64,000 nt of DNA. It comes from Marinobacterium rhizophilum DSM 18822. GTDB taxonomy: Bacteria > Pseudomonadota > Gammaproteobacteria > Pseudomonadales > Balneatricaceae. The position numbers were made by a program, and so were the translations under genes. The DNA is taken from assembly GCF_000378045.1 (NCBI RefSeq), contig NZ_KB899092.1, forward strand, positions 208,554 to 272,553, read 5' to 3'. This document shows positions 53,202 through 62,355 of this stretch, in pieces. How positions within the stretch are numbered: the stretch's first letter is position 1; the number at the start of each line of letters is the position of its first letter. Below the pieces are notes generated by a model. It was not told the origin of the DNA and searched no databases. It was given only the letters and a program-made list of their open reading frames with translations.

Positions 53202-55796
53202 ATGCAGCCGTATTTGCGCCAACATTCGAGACGGTTCAGCGCGTTGGGTTTGGCATCAGTGTGCATGAGCCTCTGTCTTGCCAGCCCGCTCGTGTTGTCC
53301 CAGTCGCGTGACGTTCGCGTTGGCGTTTATGAAAACACACCCAAAGTCCTGCTTGGTCAGGATGGCAGGCCGTCCGGCATCCTTGGCGAACTGCTGCAGG
53401 AGGTTGCGCAGCGCGAAGGCTGGACGCTGCATCCCGTGGCCTGTCGCTGGGCCCAGTGCCTGGAACAGGTTCGCGCCGGTGAAATAGATCTCTTGCCCGA
53501 TGTTGCCTTTAGTGATGAACGCGCGCAGATGCTGGACTTCCACCAGGTGCCATCGCTTTACAGCTGGTCGCAGTTGTATAAGCGCAACAGTGTCGTGCTT
53601 GATTCCGTGCTGGATTTGCAGGACAAACGTGTCCTGGTGCTGGCGGGATCCATTCAGCAAGAATACCTGCAATCGTTACTCGACAGTTTCAGTGTGCAGG
53701 CACAGTTGATTCCGGTGCAGAGTCTGCGCGCGGGCTTTGAGAAAGTCAGCTCAGCCGAGGCCGAGGCCATCGTTGCAAATCATCACTTTGGCGACTATGT
53801 GGCGCCGGAATACGACGTGCAGCAAACGCCGGTGATGTTTCAGCCGGCACGCCTTTTCTATGCGACCCGCAAGGGAACCAATGCCGACCTGCTCCTGGCG
53901 CTAGATCACTACCTCGCTCAATGGACCAAGGATCCCGGCTCCACGTACTTTAAGATCCTGGAACGCTGGGGCGGCGCCGTACCGCTGCAGTCGATGTCCG
54001 CTTCCGTACGTTGGGGGCTGGCGGCACTTGTGATTCTGTTGCTGCTTGCTCTGGGGGGCTCGGCACTGCTGCGTCGTCAGGTTGCGGTGAAAACCCGGCA
54101 CCTTAGGAGCAGTGAGCAAAAGCTCGCGACGATTCTGAACAGTGTCGAGGCCTATATCTATATCAAGGATACCGAGCTGCGCTACCAGTATGGGAACCGC
54201 AAGGTATGCGAGTTTTTCGGTTGTCAGCCTGAACAGCTGCTTGGTTTGACCGATGACGCCCTGCTGCCTGACGAGGTTGTCGACATCGTGCGCACAAGTG
54301 ATCAGCGTGTACTGGACAGCGGCGAACGCGTGGTGAAGGAAGAGATCTTGCCAGACTCCAATGGCGAGGGTTTCAGAACCTACCTCAGCGTCAAGATCCC
54401 ATTGCGCGAGAGCGACGGAAAAATCTATGCCCTCTGCGGTATCTCCACTGATATCACGGAACAGAAGCGCAATTTGCAGGAAATTCATCAGCTCGCTTTT
54501 TACGACCAGTTAACCGGTCTGCCCAACCGGCGCCTGCTGCTCGACCGGCTGGCACATGCGCTGGCTGCACGCGAACGCAACCGGCAGGAAGGCGCGCTGT
54601 TGTTCATTGATCTGGATAATTTCAAGGATCTCAACGACACCCTGGGCCACGATGTGGGCGATCAACTGTTGTGTCAGGTTGCCGAACGCCTTGATGTCCA
54701 TATTCGGGAAACGGATACGCTGGCCCGGCTTGGCGGAGACGAGTTTGTGCTGATGTTTGAGGGTCTGGACGAGCACGCCGACCAGGCTTTGTATCAGGTC
54801 AAATCTGTTGCCAACAAGCTGCTGGAAGTCCTGCGTGAGCCCTATTCGCTGCAGGGGCGCATTCACACCAGTACGGCGAGCATCGGTGTTGCGATGTTTT
54901 CTGATGCACAGAGTACGGTTGAAGAGCTGCTCAAGCGTGCGGATCTGGCGATGTATGAAGCCAAAACCGCTGGCCGCAACCAGGTACGCTTCTTCAATCC
55001 GCAGATGCAGGCCGAGGTCACGGCGCGCGCAGCCATCGAGGCCGATCTCAGACAGGGTCTGAAGAGCGGGCAGTTTTTCCTGCATTTTCAGCCGCAGGTT
55101 GATACGCGGGGCAGGCTGGTGGGTGCCGAGGCACTCGTGCGCTGGCAGCACCCTGAAAAGGGTCTGGTGGCACCGGGGGCTTTCATCGCCGTGGCGGAGG
55201 CTACCGGGCTGATTCTGCCGCTGGGCCACTGGATCATGCAGTGTGCCTGTCGGCAGCTGGTCGCCTGGTCGGCCCATGAACAGATGTCCCAGCTGACATT
55301 GGCAGTTAACATCAGCGCCCGACAGTTCCATCATCCGAACTTCGTCGAGGATGTATTCGCCGTACTGGATGAAACCGGCGCCAATCCGCGGCGCCTTGAG
55401 CTGGAGCTGACGGAAAGCCAGCTGATCGAGAATGTTGAACTGATGATCCACAACATGAATCGGCTCAAGGCGCGGGGCGTGCGCTTCTCGCTGGATGACT
55501 TCGGTACCGGGTATTCGTCCCTCAGCTATCTGAAGCGCCTGCCGCTGGATAATTTGAAGATCGACCAGTCGTTTGTGCGTGATCTGCTGGTGGACCCCAA
55601 TGACGCCGCGATCGTCAAAACGGTCATAGCGCTGGGCGACAGTCTGGATCTGGCGGTCATTGCCGAGGGGGTCGAAACCCAGGCGCAATGCAATGCGCTG
55701 ATTGAATTAGGCTGCTATCAGTTTCAGGGATACCATTTTGGCCGGCCAGGGCCAGTCGAAGCACTGGAACGCTGTTCTGAAGATTGCGTGCAGTGA
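53202..55796 (+). CDS. Sensor protein with SBP-3, PAS, GGDEF and EAL domains
   Basis: 864 residues. Signal/anchor helix (LGLASVCMSLCLASPLVLS), a periplasmic family-3 solute-binding domain (DVRVGVYENTPKVLLGQDG; RAGEIDLLPDVAFSDERAQM), a transmembrane helix near 268-288 (LAALVILLLLALGGSALL), PAS (ILNSVEAYIYIKDTELRYQY), GGDEF with intact RLGGDEFVLMFEG, and EAL with EALVRWQHPEKG, NISARQF, LDDFGTGYSSLSYLKRLP and EGVETQAQC. Both catalytic sites look intact, so it could make or break c-di-GMP. The binding domain suggests a small-molecule signal, perhaps an amino acid. GGAG precedes the start. Confidence 0.9.
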   Translation: MQPYLRQHSRRFSALGLASVCMSLCLASPLVLSQSRDVRVGVYENTPKVLLGQDGRPSGILGELLQEVAQREGWTLHPVACRWAQCLEQVRAGEIDLLPDVAFSDERAQMLDFHQVPSLYSWSQLYKRNSVVLDSVLDLQDKRVLVLAGSIQQEYLQSLLDSFSVQAQLIPVQSLRAGFEKVSSAEAEAIVANHHFGDYVAPEYDVQQTPVMFQPARLFYATRKGTNADLLLALDHYLAQWTKDPGSTYFKILERWGGAVPLQSMSASVRWGLAALVILLLLALGGSALLRRQVAVKTRHLRSSEQKLATILNSVEAYIYIKDTELRYQYGNRKVCEFFGCQPEQLLGLTDDALLPDEVVDIVRTSDQRVLDSGERVVKEEILPDSNGEGFRTYLSVKIPLRESDGKIYALCGISTDITEQKRNLQEIHQLAFYDQLTGLPNRRLLLDRLAHALAARERNRQEGALLFIDLDNFKDLNDTLGHDVGDQLLCQVAERLDVHIRETDTLARLGGDEFVLMFEGLDEHADQALYQVKSVANKLLEVLREPYSLQGRIHTSTASIGVAMFSDAQSTVEELLKRADLAMYEAKTAGRNQVRFFNPQMQAEVTARAAIEADLRQGLKSGQFFLHFQPQVDTRGRLVGAEALVRWQHPEKGLVAPGAFIAVAEATGLILPLGHWIMQCACRQLVAWSAHEQMSQLTLAVNISARQFHHPNFVEDVFAVLDETGANPRRLELELTESQLIENVELMIHNMNRLKARGVRFSLDDFGTGYSSLSYLKRLPLDNLKIDQSFVRDLLVDPNDAAIVKTVIALGDSLDLAVIAEGVETQAQCNALIELGCYQFQGYHFGRPGPVEALERCSEDCVQ

Positions 55797-55886
55797 TTAG
55801 GATGGCGAGGGCAGTCTGTTGAGCGGGGTGAACGGATATGGTCACTCCGGGCTCTAATGGACAGTTTTCAAACGAGGGCAGGCAGT

Positions 55887-56462
55887 ATGAAAGCAATGCT
55901 AACGATCATCGCACTTATCGCACTGGGCCCTGCGTCAGCCTGGGCGGACAAAGCGATCTTTGCGGGCGGATGCTTCTGGTGCATGGAGCAGGCATTTCAG
56001 CCCCTGACGGGTGTAACCGACGTGGTATCGGGTTTCACGGGCGGCACGCTGCAGAATCCGGTGTATGACGGCAATCATGAAGGCCACTACGAAGCGATTG
56101 AAGTGACCTTCGACCCCAAGGTCATCAGCTACCAGCAGCTGCTGGATATCTACTGGGTTAATGTCGACCCCTTCGATGCTCGCGGACAGTTCTGTGACAA
56201 GGGACCCAGTTACCTGAGCGCAATCTTTGTAAGCGATGATACCCAGAGGCAGCTGGCAGAACGCTCCCGTCAGCGTGTCGTCGAGGAGTTTGCGGATAAA
56301 ACAGTGGTGACGCCTGTGCTGGATGCGACGCGGTTCTATCCGGTCGAGGAGGGGCATCAGGATTACTACATCAAGAATCCGCTCCGCTATCGCTACTACA
56401 AGACCGCTTGCAGGCGCGTCTCGCGGCTGGAGGACATCTGGGGCGACCGGGCCGCGCACTGA
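55887..56462 (+). CDS. msrA: Peptide methionine sulfoxide reductase A, exported
   Basis: 191 residues. A signal peptide (AMLTIIALIALGPASAWA) precedes the catalytic domain, so it should repair methionine sulfoxide in periplasmic proteins. The active site is FAGGCFWCMEQAF with the nucleophilic cysteine; GFTGGTLQNPVYDGNHEGHY and EGHQDYYIKNP are the other family motifs. A resolving cysteine is present in KTACRR near the end. The start at 55887 is preferred since it begins the signal peptide. Confidence 0.92.
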   Translation: MKAMLTIIALIALGPASAWADKAIFAGGCFWCMEQAFQPLTGVTDVVSGFTGGTLQNPVYDGNHEGHYEAIEVTFDPKVISYQQLLDIYWVNVDPFDARGQFCDKGPSYLSAIFVSDDTQRQLAERSRQRVVEEFADKTVVTPVLDATRFYPVEEGHQDYYIKNPLRYRYYKTACRRVSRLEDIWGDRAAH

Positions 56463-56611
56463 AGCTTTCCCTGTTTTGGCCGGGGCGCAAGCACCGGCGG
56501 TGCTTATCGCCTGTGTCGGGCTGTTACCGCTGTTCCACCACCGATCGAATGCCTGTGTGAACGGGTGCCTCATCGTTTGAACAGATTGTCCCTGATAGGC
56601 ACCCGGCGGCG

Positions 56612-57130
56612 TCAGACGCAGAGCAGGTGTGAATACTCCAGACGTCGCTGTTCATCGGCCTCGAAGCAGTGCTCATCACAGTTGTGCTTTTGCGTAATCA
56701 GGTCGACCAGTACGAAGTCCTGGTCGGGTGCCAGAGCCAGCAGCGAGTGGTGCCAGACGCCAGGGTGGTAATTGACACCCTGGCTTCCATCGCAGAGGAA
56801 GGCTCGGATGCTCTGGCTGTCAATCTGTTCGCCCGGTGGCGCCACGACCACGATAAACGGCTTTTGTCCCTGGGGGATAAACGCCTGGCTTGCCAGCGGA
56901 TGCCGCTCCAGCATCTCGATGTTCAGGGGTGAAGGCAGTGGCTGTGACCGCGCCAGGCTGATGGCGACATGACCAGCCTCCGGCTCCGCATGTATCCGAC
57001 CTATATCGTGGTAGCGTACCGTTGCACCCTTGTTGATCGCGAAATGGTGGCCACCCTGCATGTCAATCACGTCCCCGAAGGGTGCGAAGCTTGCACGCTC
57101 CAGCGGTTGTATGTCGAGGGTACGGGCCAT
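56612..57130 (-). CDS. allA: Ureidoglycolate lyase
   Basis: Splits ureidoglycolate to glyoxylate and urea, 172 residues, cupin-like fold. Family marks are LERASFAPFGDVIDMQGG at the start, FNINQG-type segment read here as HFAINKGATVRYHD, LERHPLASQAFIPQGQKPF and GVNYHPGVWHHSLLAL with conserved histidines. AAAGGAG precedes the start. The gene begins at the base after the allantoicase stop (TAGATG), so the two are translated together. Its product glyoxylate can enter Gcl or malate synthase encoded elsewhere in the window. Confidence 0.92.
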   Translation of the reverse strand: MARTLDIQPLERASFAPFGDVIDMQGGHHFAINKGATVRYHDIGRIHAEPEAGHVAISLARSQPLPSPLNIEMLERHPLASQAFIPQGQKPFIVVVAPPGEQIDSQSIRAFLCDGSQGVNYHPGVWHHSLLALAPDQDFVLVDLITQKHNCDEHCFEADEQRRLEYSHLLCV

Positions 57131-58153
57131 CTATCGATACTCCTTTTGAGTGTTGTCGACCGGGATACCAATCAGGCGCAACCGGCTGATGCCGCCATCG
57201 GGGAAGATGTTCAGGCGTATATGGGTGATGGGGCCGACCTCATTGACCTCATCACTGAAGAAATGCTGTTCATGGGCCTGTAGCTTCTGCGCCGGCAACA
57301 GCTCGCGCCAGAACAGGCTCTGGGTTTCAATCTGGTCGTCGGTACCGCCTTTGACGAAGGCGGCCTGAACGGAGCAGCTGTCCGGGTAGTTTCCCTTGAA
57401 ATGGGCCGTGTCGACCTCAATGCGCTGAATTTCGCCCGGGTGTCCCAGCGCTACGATGACCCAGTCGTTGCCGGGGGTGCGGCGCCGGGCCGTTTCCCAG
57501 CCGTCGCCCATGTTGATGCCGCGTCCGGGGTTGAGGATGTTGGCCATGCGGCCGAAATGTTCGTCGCTGCAGGCCAGAGTGCGCCCGCCGTTTACCACGG
57601 CTGCCAGGTCGATGGGGGTCCGGCTCGAGGTGTCGATGCGCGACTGCGGTCGTCCCCAGACACGCAGGCGGGCGATGCCGCCATCGGGGTAGATGTTGAG
57701 CTTGAGGTGTGTCCAGCTGCGTTCGTCATCAATGCTGTGAAGGTGGTGCGCATTGCCCGACAGGGCAACGGACGGCAGGATCTCGGTCCAGCGGGTGTCG
57801 GCATTCGGCTCGCCGTTTTCGCAGTGGCAGGCTTCAAGCGAGGCCGATGGCGGGAAGTTGCCGGTGAAATGGCTGGTATCCAGGTCGATGCCCTTGATCG
57901 TACCGGGCAGTCCCAGGCGGATGATGCTGTAGTCAAAACCTTCGCAGCGCTTGCGACGGGACTCCCAGCCATCCATCCATTTGCCGTTGTCGTCGAACAG
58001 GCCTTCTTTCCATTGCGGGTCTGTGTGGGACAGCATGCGGCTTGCCGATGCAAAGAAATCGTCGGTGCAAAACAGGACTTCGGCGCCAAGGCGATCGTCG
58101 GCCAGGTTCGGCCAGCGCGCTGAAAGATCAGTAACTGGTTTGTTCATTGTCAT
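57131..58153 (-). CDS. alc: Allantoicase
   Basis: Hydrolyses allantoate to ureidoglycolate and urea, 340 residues, two tandem allantoicase repeats. The first has [19 protein letters not shown] and [11 protein letters not shown], then [19 protein letters not shown] and [18 protein letters not shown]; the second repeats the pattern with [46 protein letters not shown] and [18 protein letters not shown]. It is the first gene of alc-allA and divergent from the YfcC transporter. Allantoinase and urease are not in the window. Confidence 0.94.
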   Translation of the reverse strand: MTMNKPVTDLSARWPNLADDRLGAEVLFCTDDFFASASRMLSHTDPQWKEGLFDDNGKWMDGWESRRKRCEGFDYSIIRLGLPGTIKGIDLDTSHFTGNFPPSASLEACHCENGEPNADTRWTEILPSVALSGNAHHLHSIDDERSWTHLKLNIYPDGGIARLRVWGRPQSRIDTSSRTPIDLAAVVNGGRTLACSDEHFGRMANILNPGRGINMGDGWETARRRTPGNDWVIVALGHPGEIQRIEVDTAHFKGNYPDSCSVQAAFVKGGTDDQIETQSLFWRELLPAQKLQAHEQHFFSDEVNEVGPITHIRLNIFPDGGISRLRLIGIPVDNTQKEYR

Positions 58154-58609
58154 TGTTATTCACCGTTAATCGAGTTTTATCTCTTTTGCCGATACGGATA
58201 GGAAGACCGCATCGCTGCGCTTTGAATCTTTCTATCGAATCGAGTGGGTCGCTTTGAATGTATTCTGACTGTTTGGTTAGTTAATCGGTCAGGCAGATGA
58301 CGGTCGAGTTATTAGCAGGGGAAAGCGTTATACCCCGACTGCTGAATAATTGTACGCAATCTTTTGCTCTAATCAATACTATTTTTTCACTTTATTTGTA
58401 TTTGAAAATTTATTATCATTCTTGTGTTTCACCAATGTTGCTAAGTCGTTTGAATAATGAGGGTGTGAATCGGGCAGCTTGAAAGCGTCGCCCGCCAGGG
58501 AAGAATTCAGTCAGGAGTGCCTGCAGGTGCCCTGATTCGCCTGACTCGGGCGCCGATGTGTGTCAAAGGCAGGTTCAACAATAAAAACCATAAATGAGGT
58601 GTATATACT
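58154..58609. promoter_or_regulatory. Divergent control region between alc and yfcC-like gene
   Basis: 456 bp without a gene, AT-rich from about 58330 to 58470, where promoters for both directions are likely. ATTGTACGCAAT (58349-58360) is an imperfect dyad that differs at two positions from the TTGTATACAA core found before the RpiR gene. GAGGTG near 58597 is the likely ribosome site of the transporter gene. No promoter box pair is called. Confidence 0.5.
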
Positions 58610-60094
58610 ATGGCAGATGCCAACAGCAGCAGCCCGAGGGTGGCTGAGTCCCTGTCTGGTGAGCGCGCGATGACCCGGGAGGTTGACGTGAAAACCAGAA
58701 AATCGTTCGAAATGCCCCATATCTACGTCATTCTGTTCGTTTTCAGTGCGCTGGCCGCATTGCTGACCTACATAGTACCGGCCGGTCAGTACGACCGGAT
58801 TCCTGGTCCCAATGGGCGTACAACCATTGATCCCGATTCATTCCGCATCATTGAATCGACGCCCGTCGGCCTGCAGGATTTCATGCTTGCGATACCCAAG
58901 GGGCTGATGGATGCCGGGGTGGTGGTGTTCTTTACCTTCATCATTGGCGGCATGTTCATGGTGCTTCGTCGTACCGGCATTATTGAGATCGGCGTCGACA
59001 AACTGACCCGCCGGTTTGCGCACAACAGCATTGTCGTGATTCCGGTGCTGATGGTGACCTTCGCGGTCATCGCGACACTAATCGGTACTCAGGAGCTGGC
59101 GCTGGTCTATGTACCGGTGATTTTGCCGCTCATGATTGCGCTGCGTTTCGATTCGGTCACGGCAGCGGGTGTTGCGCTCTGTGCGACCACGGCCGGCTTT
59201 ACCGCCGGCGTGCTCAACCCGATCAATACGGGCCTGGGCCAGCAGCTGGCTGACCTGCCGGTATTCTCTGGCATGGGACTGCGTTCCCTGGCCTTTGTTG
59301 CGATCCTTTTGACCGGTGTGATCTATGTGATCCGTTACGCTCTCAAGGTGCGCAGCAACCCCGAACTGAGCCTGATGAACGGCGATGCCGCGGAAGCTGA
59401 CAAGCGCAAGCGCTATCTGCATGCTGAGGACGAGGGTGCCCTGACCGCGACCGGGCGACAGAAACTGGCTGCCGTGGCTGCCTTTGCCTTCTTCGGTGTA
59501 CTGGTCTGGGGCGTGCTGGAGCGCCACTGGTTCATGATGGAAATGGCGGGCCTGTTTATCATTATGGGCGTGGTTGTCGGTTTGATCGCCGGGTTGAAAA
59601 CGTCCGATATCTGTGAGGGCTTCAACGACGGTTTCCGGGATGTGCTGGTCGGTGCCTTCATCTGTGGCGTTGCCCGTGCGGTTGCCGTAGTGCTGGAAGA
59701 CGGTCACATCATGGATACCCTGGTCCACAATCTGGGCGCCGTGGTGGGTGGCTTCCCGTCGATGTTGTCCGCCATCGGCATGTTCCTGTCTCAGCTGGGT
59801 TTCAACTTTGTCATTCCCTCGGGCAGTGGTCAGGCCCTGGTGACCATGCCGATCATGGCACCGCTGTCTGATCTGATTGGCGTTACTCGCCAGACCGCTG
59901 TGCTCGCCTATCAGCTGGGTGACGGGCTGAGCAACATCCTCTATCCAACTTCCGGTTATTTCATGGCTACCCTGGCGCTGGCCGGTGTGGGCTGGAACAA
60001 GTGGGTGAAGTTCTTTCTGCCGCTGTTTTGTATCTGGGTCGCGATTGCCATGGGATTCCTGATCTTTGCACAGGCCACGCAGTGGGTTGGCTAA
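58610..60094 (+). CDS. YfcC/DcuC-family membrane transporter
   Basis: 494 residues with about 12 hydrophobic segments and a charged cytoplasmic N-terminus of 33 residues. Conserved parts are IVPAGQYDRI-type loop after helix 1, FTFIIGGMFMVLRRTGIIE, ATLIGTQELALVYVPVILPLM, FTAGVLNPINTGLGQ, and near the end GFNFVIPSGSGQALVTMPIM, QLGDGLSNILYPTSGYFMA. The family (COG1288) includes proteins named for basic amino acids or C4-dicarboxylates, but many have no known substrate. Between alc-allA and the RpiR gene, an allantoate or ureide carrier is a reasonable guess (inference). Confidence 0.82.
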   Translation: MADANSSSPRVAESLSGERAMTREVDVKTRKSFEMPHIYVILFVFSALAALLTYIVPAGQYDRIPGPNGRTTIDPDSFRIIESTPVGLQDFMLAIPKGLMDAGVVVFFTFIIGGMFMVLRRTGIIEIGVDKLTRRFAHNSIVVIPVLMVTFAVIATLIGTQELALVYVPVILPLMIALRFDSVTAAGVALCATTAGFTAGVLNPINTGLGQQLADLPVFSGMGLRSLAFVAILLTGVIYVIRYALKVRSNPELSLMNGDAAEADKRKRYLHAEDEGALTATGRQKLAAVAAFAFFGVLVWGVLERHWFMMEMAGLFIIMGVVVGLIAGLKTSDICEGFNDGFRDVLVGAFICGVARAVAVVLEDGHIMDTLVHNLGAVVGGFPSMLSAIGMFLSQLGFNFVIPSGSGQALVTMPIMAPLSDLIGVTRQTAVLAYQLGDGLSNILYPTSGYFMATLALAGVGWNKWVKFFLPLFCIWVAIAMGFLIFAQATQWVG

Positions 60095-60123
60095 AGTCTT
60101 AAGACACTGATTCAGTATCCACC

Positions 60124-60156
60124 ATGCCCCCCGACCTAAAGTCGGGGGGCATTTTT
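60124..60156 (+). terminator. Intrinsic terminator after the YfcC-type gene
   Basis: ATGCCCCCCGAC (60124-60135) pairs with GTCGGGGGGCAT (60141-60152) across a five-base loop, followed by a run of five T residues. A very stable stem. Confidence 0.93.
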
Positions 60157-60201
60157 GTTTGTGCAGTCTGCGCCTCACTCTTACTTTTATCTCTGTGTTG
60201 G

Positions 60202-60438
60202 ACAATTATTTATATAATTGTATACATCTGTTTTTTGGTATCGCTCTTTCGCCCGCGGGGTAGGTTATTGGCGTAAGTCTACATCCAGCCAGATCGCCGC
60301 CGTGTTATTGTCGGTGTATGTTTTCAATTTTTATGTGCTAGTTTTGAGTGTATTGAGAATGCAGATTGATAAATATTTTTCATATTCGTTTTAAATGAAA
60401 ACAATTTTGTATTAAGATCTTCTTGTGGTTGTATACAA
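60202..60438. promoter_or_regulatory. Dyads upstream of the RpiR gene
   Basis: ACAATTAT (60202-60209) and ATAATTGT (60214-60221) form a perfect 8-4-8 dyad that runs into TTGTATACAT (60218-60227). TTGTATACAA, a perfect 10-bp palindrome, lies at 60429-60438. A 7-bp dyad TTTTCAT/ATGAAAA lies near 60379-60402. The region from 60157 to 60660 is AT-rich and has no gene. The repeated TTGTATACA word, also seen in weakened form before the transporter, suggests one regulator for the ureide genes; whether it is the RpiR protein is inference. Confidence 0.55.
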
Positions 60439-60663
60439 AGCCGTGAGATTTTATCGATTATGAATGTAAGCCGTGCCGTATAAAATGCGGATAAAACTCC
60501 GAGGCCGCGGATCAAGGCCAGAGGTTTGCGACGGCGATTCGGCTTGCGGTGTTTTAGTGCCTTAAAGTGTGCCTGGGTCGCAGTACTGGTGCGGCAGAGC
60601 AGATAGAATGGCGTCATCAGGATTCAGGTGACCGGCAAGGCTGGTCGGTAGAGGGGGTTATCA

Positions 60664-61515
60664 ATGAAGTTGCCAATCGAAGATCGCTTGCGCGAGATAT
60701 ATGAGGAGCTGCCCCGCAGTGAGCGGCTGCTTGCCGACATCATCATCGACTTTCCCGGTGACCTGGCAACCCACTCCATTTCCGAGCTGGTGGAGCGGGC
60801 CGATACTTCCAATGCTGCGGCCACCCGTCTGATCAAGCGCCTGGGATACAAGGACTTCCGCGAGATTCGCAAGCAGGTGCGTGAAGCCAAGTCCGAGGGT
60901 TCGCCGCGCTACCTCAACACCTTTGATCATCACGCCAGTGATTTTCAAAGCGAGATCAAGCAGCATGTCGACTGTGAAGTGCAGAACCTGTTGCGCAGCT
61001 TTGATGCACTGAGCGAGGACATGCTCAAGGAGATCATTCCGTGCATCGAGAGTGCCGCCAAGGTCTGGATTATCGGCTACGGCAACAGCTACATGCCGGC
61101 TCTCTACTTTCGCCAGCAACTGATCCAGTTGCGCTCCTGTGTCGAGGTGCTGCCGCGCCCGGCCCAGGCCATCGAGAAAGACCTGTGCGGGCTCGACGAG
61201 CAGGATCTGGTGATCGTGATCGGCTTTCGCCGGCGCAAGGAGATCCTCAGCCGTGTCATGACCTATGCTCGGGATCTGGGCGCAAAAGTGCTCTACGTGA
61301 CAGACCATTCAGAAGACAAGACCGTCAATCTGGCGGACTGGACCCTACGCTGCATGGTGCAAAGCACGTCGTTGTTTGATTCCTATATCTCGGGTTTCAG
61401 TGTGCTGAACTACCTGTGTGCGTCTGTGTCGGATCACATCGGGCGGGGCGCGTCTGAGCGTCTGAGCCGGGCCGAAAAACTGCACGAGCTGTTCAGCAAG
61501 ATCGAAGAGAGCTGA
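60664..61515 (+). CDS. RpiR-family regulator (HTH plus SIS)
   Basis: 283 residues. N-terminal RpiR helix-turn-helix: SERLLADIIIDFPGDLATHS then ISELVERADTSNAAATRLIK near residue 38, and a C-terminal SIS domain with VWIIGYGNSYMPALYFRQQL near 137 and DLVIVIGFRRRKEIL near 180, a fold that binds phosphosugars or other small acids. Its last part, TDHSEDKTVNLADWTLRC, is usual for the family. Downstream of the YfcC-type gene and its terminator; likely controls the alc-allA and transporter genes. Confidence 0.87.
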   Translation: MKLPIEDRLREIYEELPRSERLLADIIIDFPGDLATHSISELVERADTSNAAATRLIKRLGYKDFREIRKQVREAKSEGSPRYLNTFDHHASDFQSEIKQHVDCEVQNLLRSFDALSEDMLKEIIPCIESAAKVWIIGYGNSYMPALYFRQQLIQLRSCVEVLPRPAQAIEKDLCGLDEQDLVIVIGFRRRKEILSRVMTYARDLGAKVLYVTDHSEDKTVNLADWTLRCMVQSTSLFDSYISGFSVLNYLCASVSDHIGRGASERLSRAEKLHELFSKIEES

Positions 61516-61604
61516 TCTCTTAGGGATATCGTGGCAAAGACTTGTTCCTGCCGCTGTGCCGGCGTAATCTGCCAACTTCGATTTCAAGCCTATGGACATT
61601 TCCC

Positions 61605-62210
61605 ATGCAACTTTACTATTCGGCGGCGTCTCCCTTTGTGCGAAAGGTGCTGGTGGTGGCGCATGAGCTGGGGTGTGCGGACAAGATCGAGCTGATCAGC
61701 GCTGCAGCCCATCCCGTGAATACCAATTCTGTGATTGCTGCGCTGAACCCTCTGGGGCAGGTGCCGACCCTGGCAACTGATACAGGCAGGGTGATCTGTG
61801 ACAGCCGTGTGATTTGTGAATACCTGAACACCCAGTTTCATGGAACGCTCTTGCCAATAGGGAGCGAGCGCTGGACCGCACTGGTGATGCAGTCCCATGC
61901 CGACGGTCTGCTTGATGCGGCCCTGCTGGCGCGCTATGAGCGTGTTGTGCGGCCTGTGGAGCTGCAGTGGGATGACTGGGAAGCGGGTCAGATGGCCAAG
62001 ATCGTTCGCACACTGGATGTGCTGGAGCTGGAGCTGGAGTTTGCCGGGGAGCGGCTGGATATTGGCACCATTGCGGTGGGCTGCGCACTGGGGTATCTCG
62101 ATTTTCGCTTTGCGGATTTTAACTGGCGTGATGAACACGCCGGTCTCGCGGCCTGGTTTGAGCGCTTTAGTCAGCGGGCATCCATGCAGCAGACGGTGCC
62201 TAAGGGCTGA
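61605..62210 (+). CDS. Glutathione S-transferase family protein
   Basis: 201 residues. Thioredoxin-like N-terminal domain with MQLYYSAASPFVRKVLVVAH, the catalytic serine being probably one of SAASP, and the glutathione-binding GQVPTLATD and CDSRVICEYL segments; the C-terminal helical domain follows. It is of the bacterial YibF-like type. The start at 61605 gives the normal N-terminus; the longer frame has no support. Function and substrate unknown. Confidence 0.87.
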   Translation: MQLYYSAASPFVRKVLVVAHELGCADKIELISAAAHPVNTNSVIAALNPLGQVPTLATDTGRVICDSRVICEYLNTQFHGTLLPIGSERWTALVMQSHADGLLDAALLARYERVVRPVELQWDDWEAGQMAKIVRTLDVLELELEFAGERLDIGTIAVGCALGYLDFRFADFNWRDEHAGLAAWFERFSQRASMQQTVPKG

Positions 62211-62233
62211 ATCCGATCGGCTCCTCGCAGAAA

Positions 62234-62267
62234 ATGAACAAAGGCTGCCTCGGCAGCCTTTGTTCAT
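62234..62267. terminator. Perfect palindromic terminator between GST and roxA
   Basis: ATGAACAAAGGCTGCC (62234-62249) is followed, after two bases, by its exact reverse complement (62252-62267). The 16-bp stem contains AAA and TTT runs at suitable places and lies between convergent genes, so it can end both. Confidence 0.85.
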
Positions 62268-62355
62268 GACAACGGCTCGGGGCTGAGAGCGGCGACTGGA
62301 CTGTCGGCCTGGATCTCAGGTTTACCAAGCCATCGACGTTAAGCCCTGCCTGCGC

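Noticed and set aside
54510..55688. 392-codon minus-strand frame
   Set aside because: It lies antisense to the GGDEF-EAL gene and has no family features.
59078..60205. 375-codon minus-strand frame rich in His and Gln
   Set aside because: Composition is typical of the antisense of membrane-protein genes; it mirrors the YfcC-type transporter.
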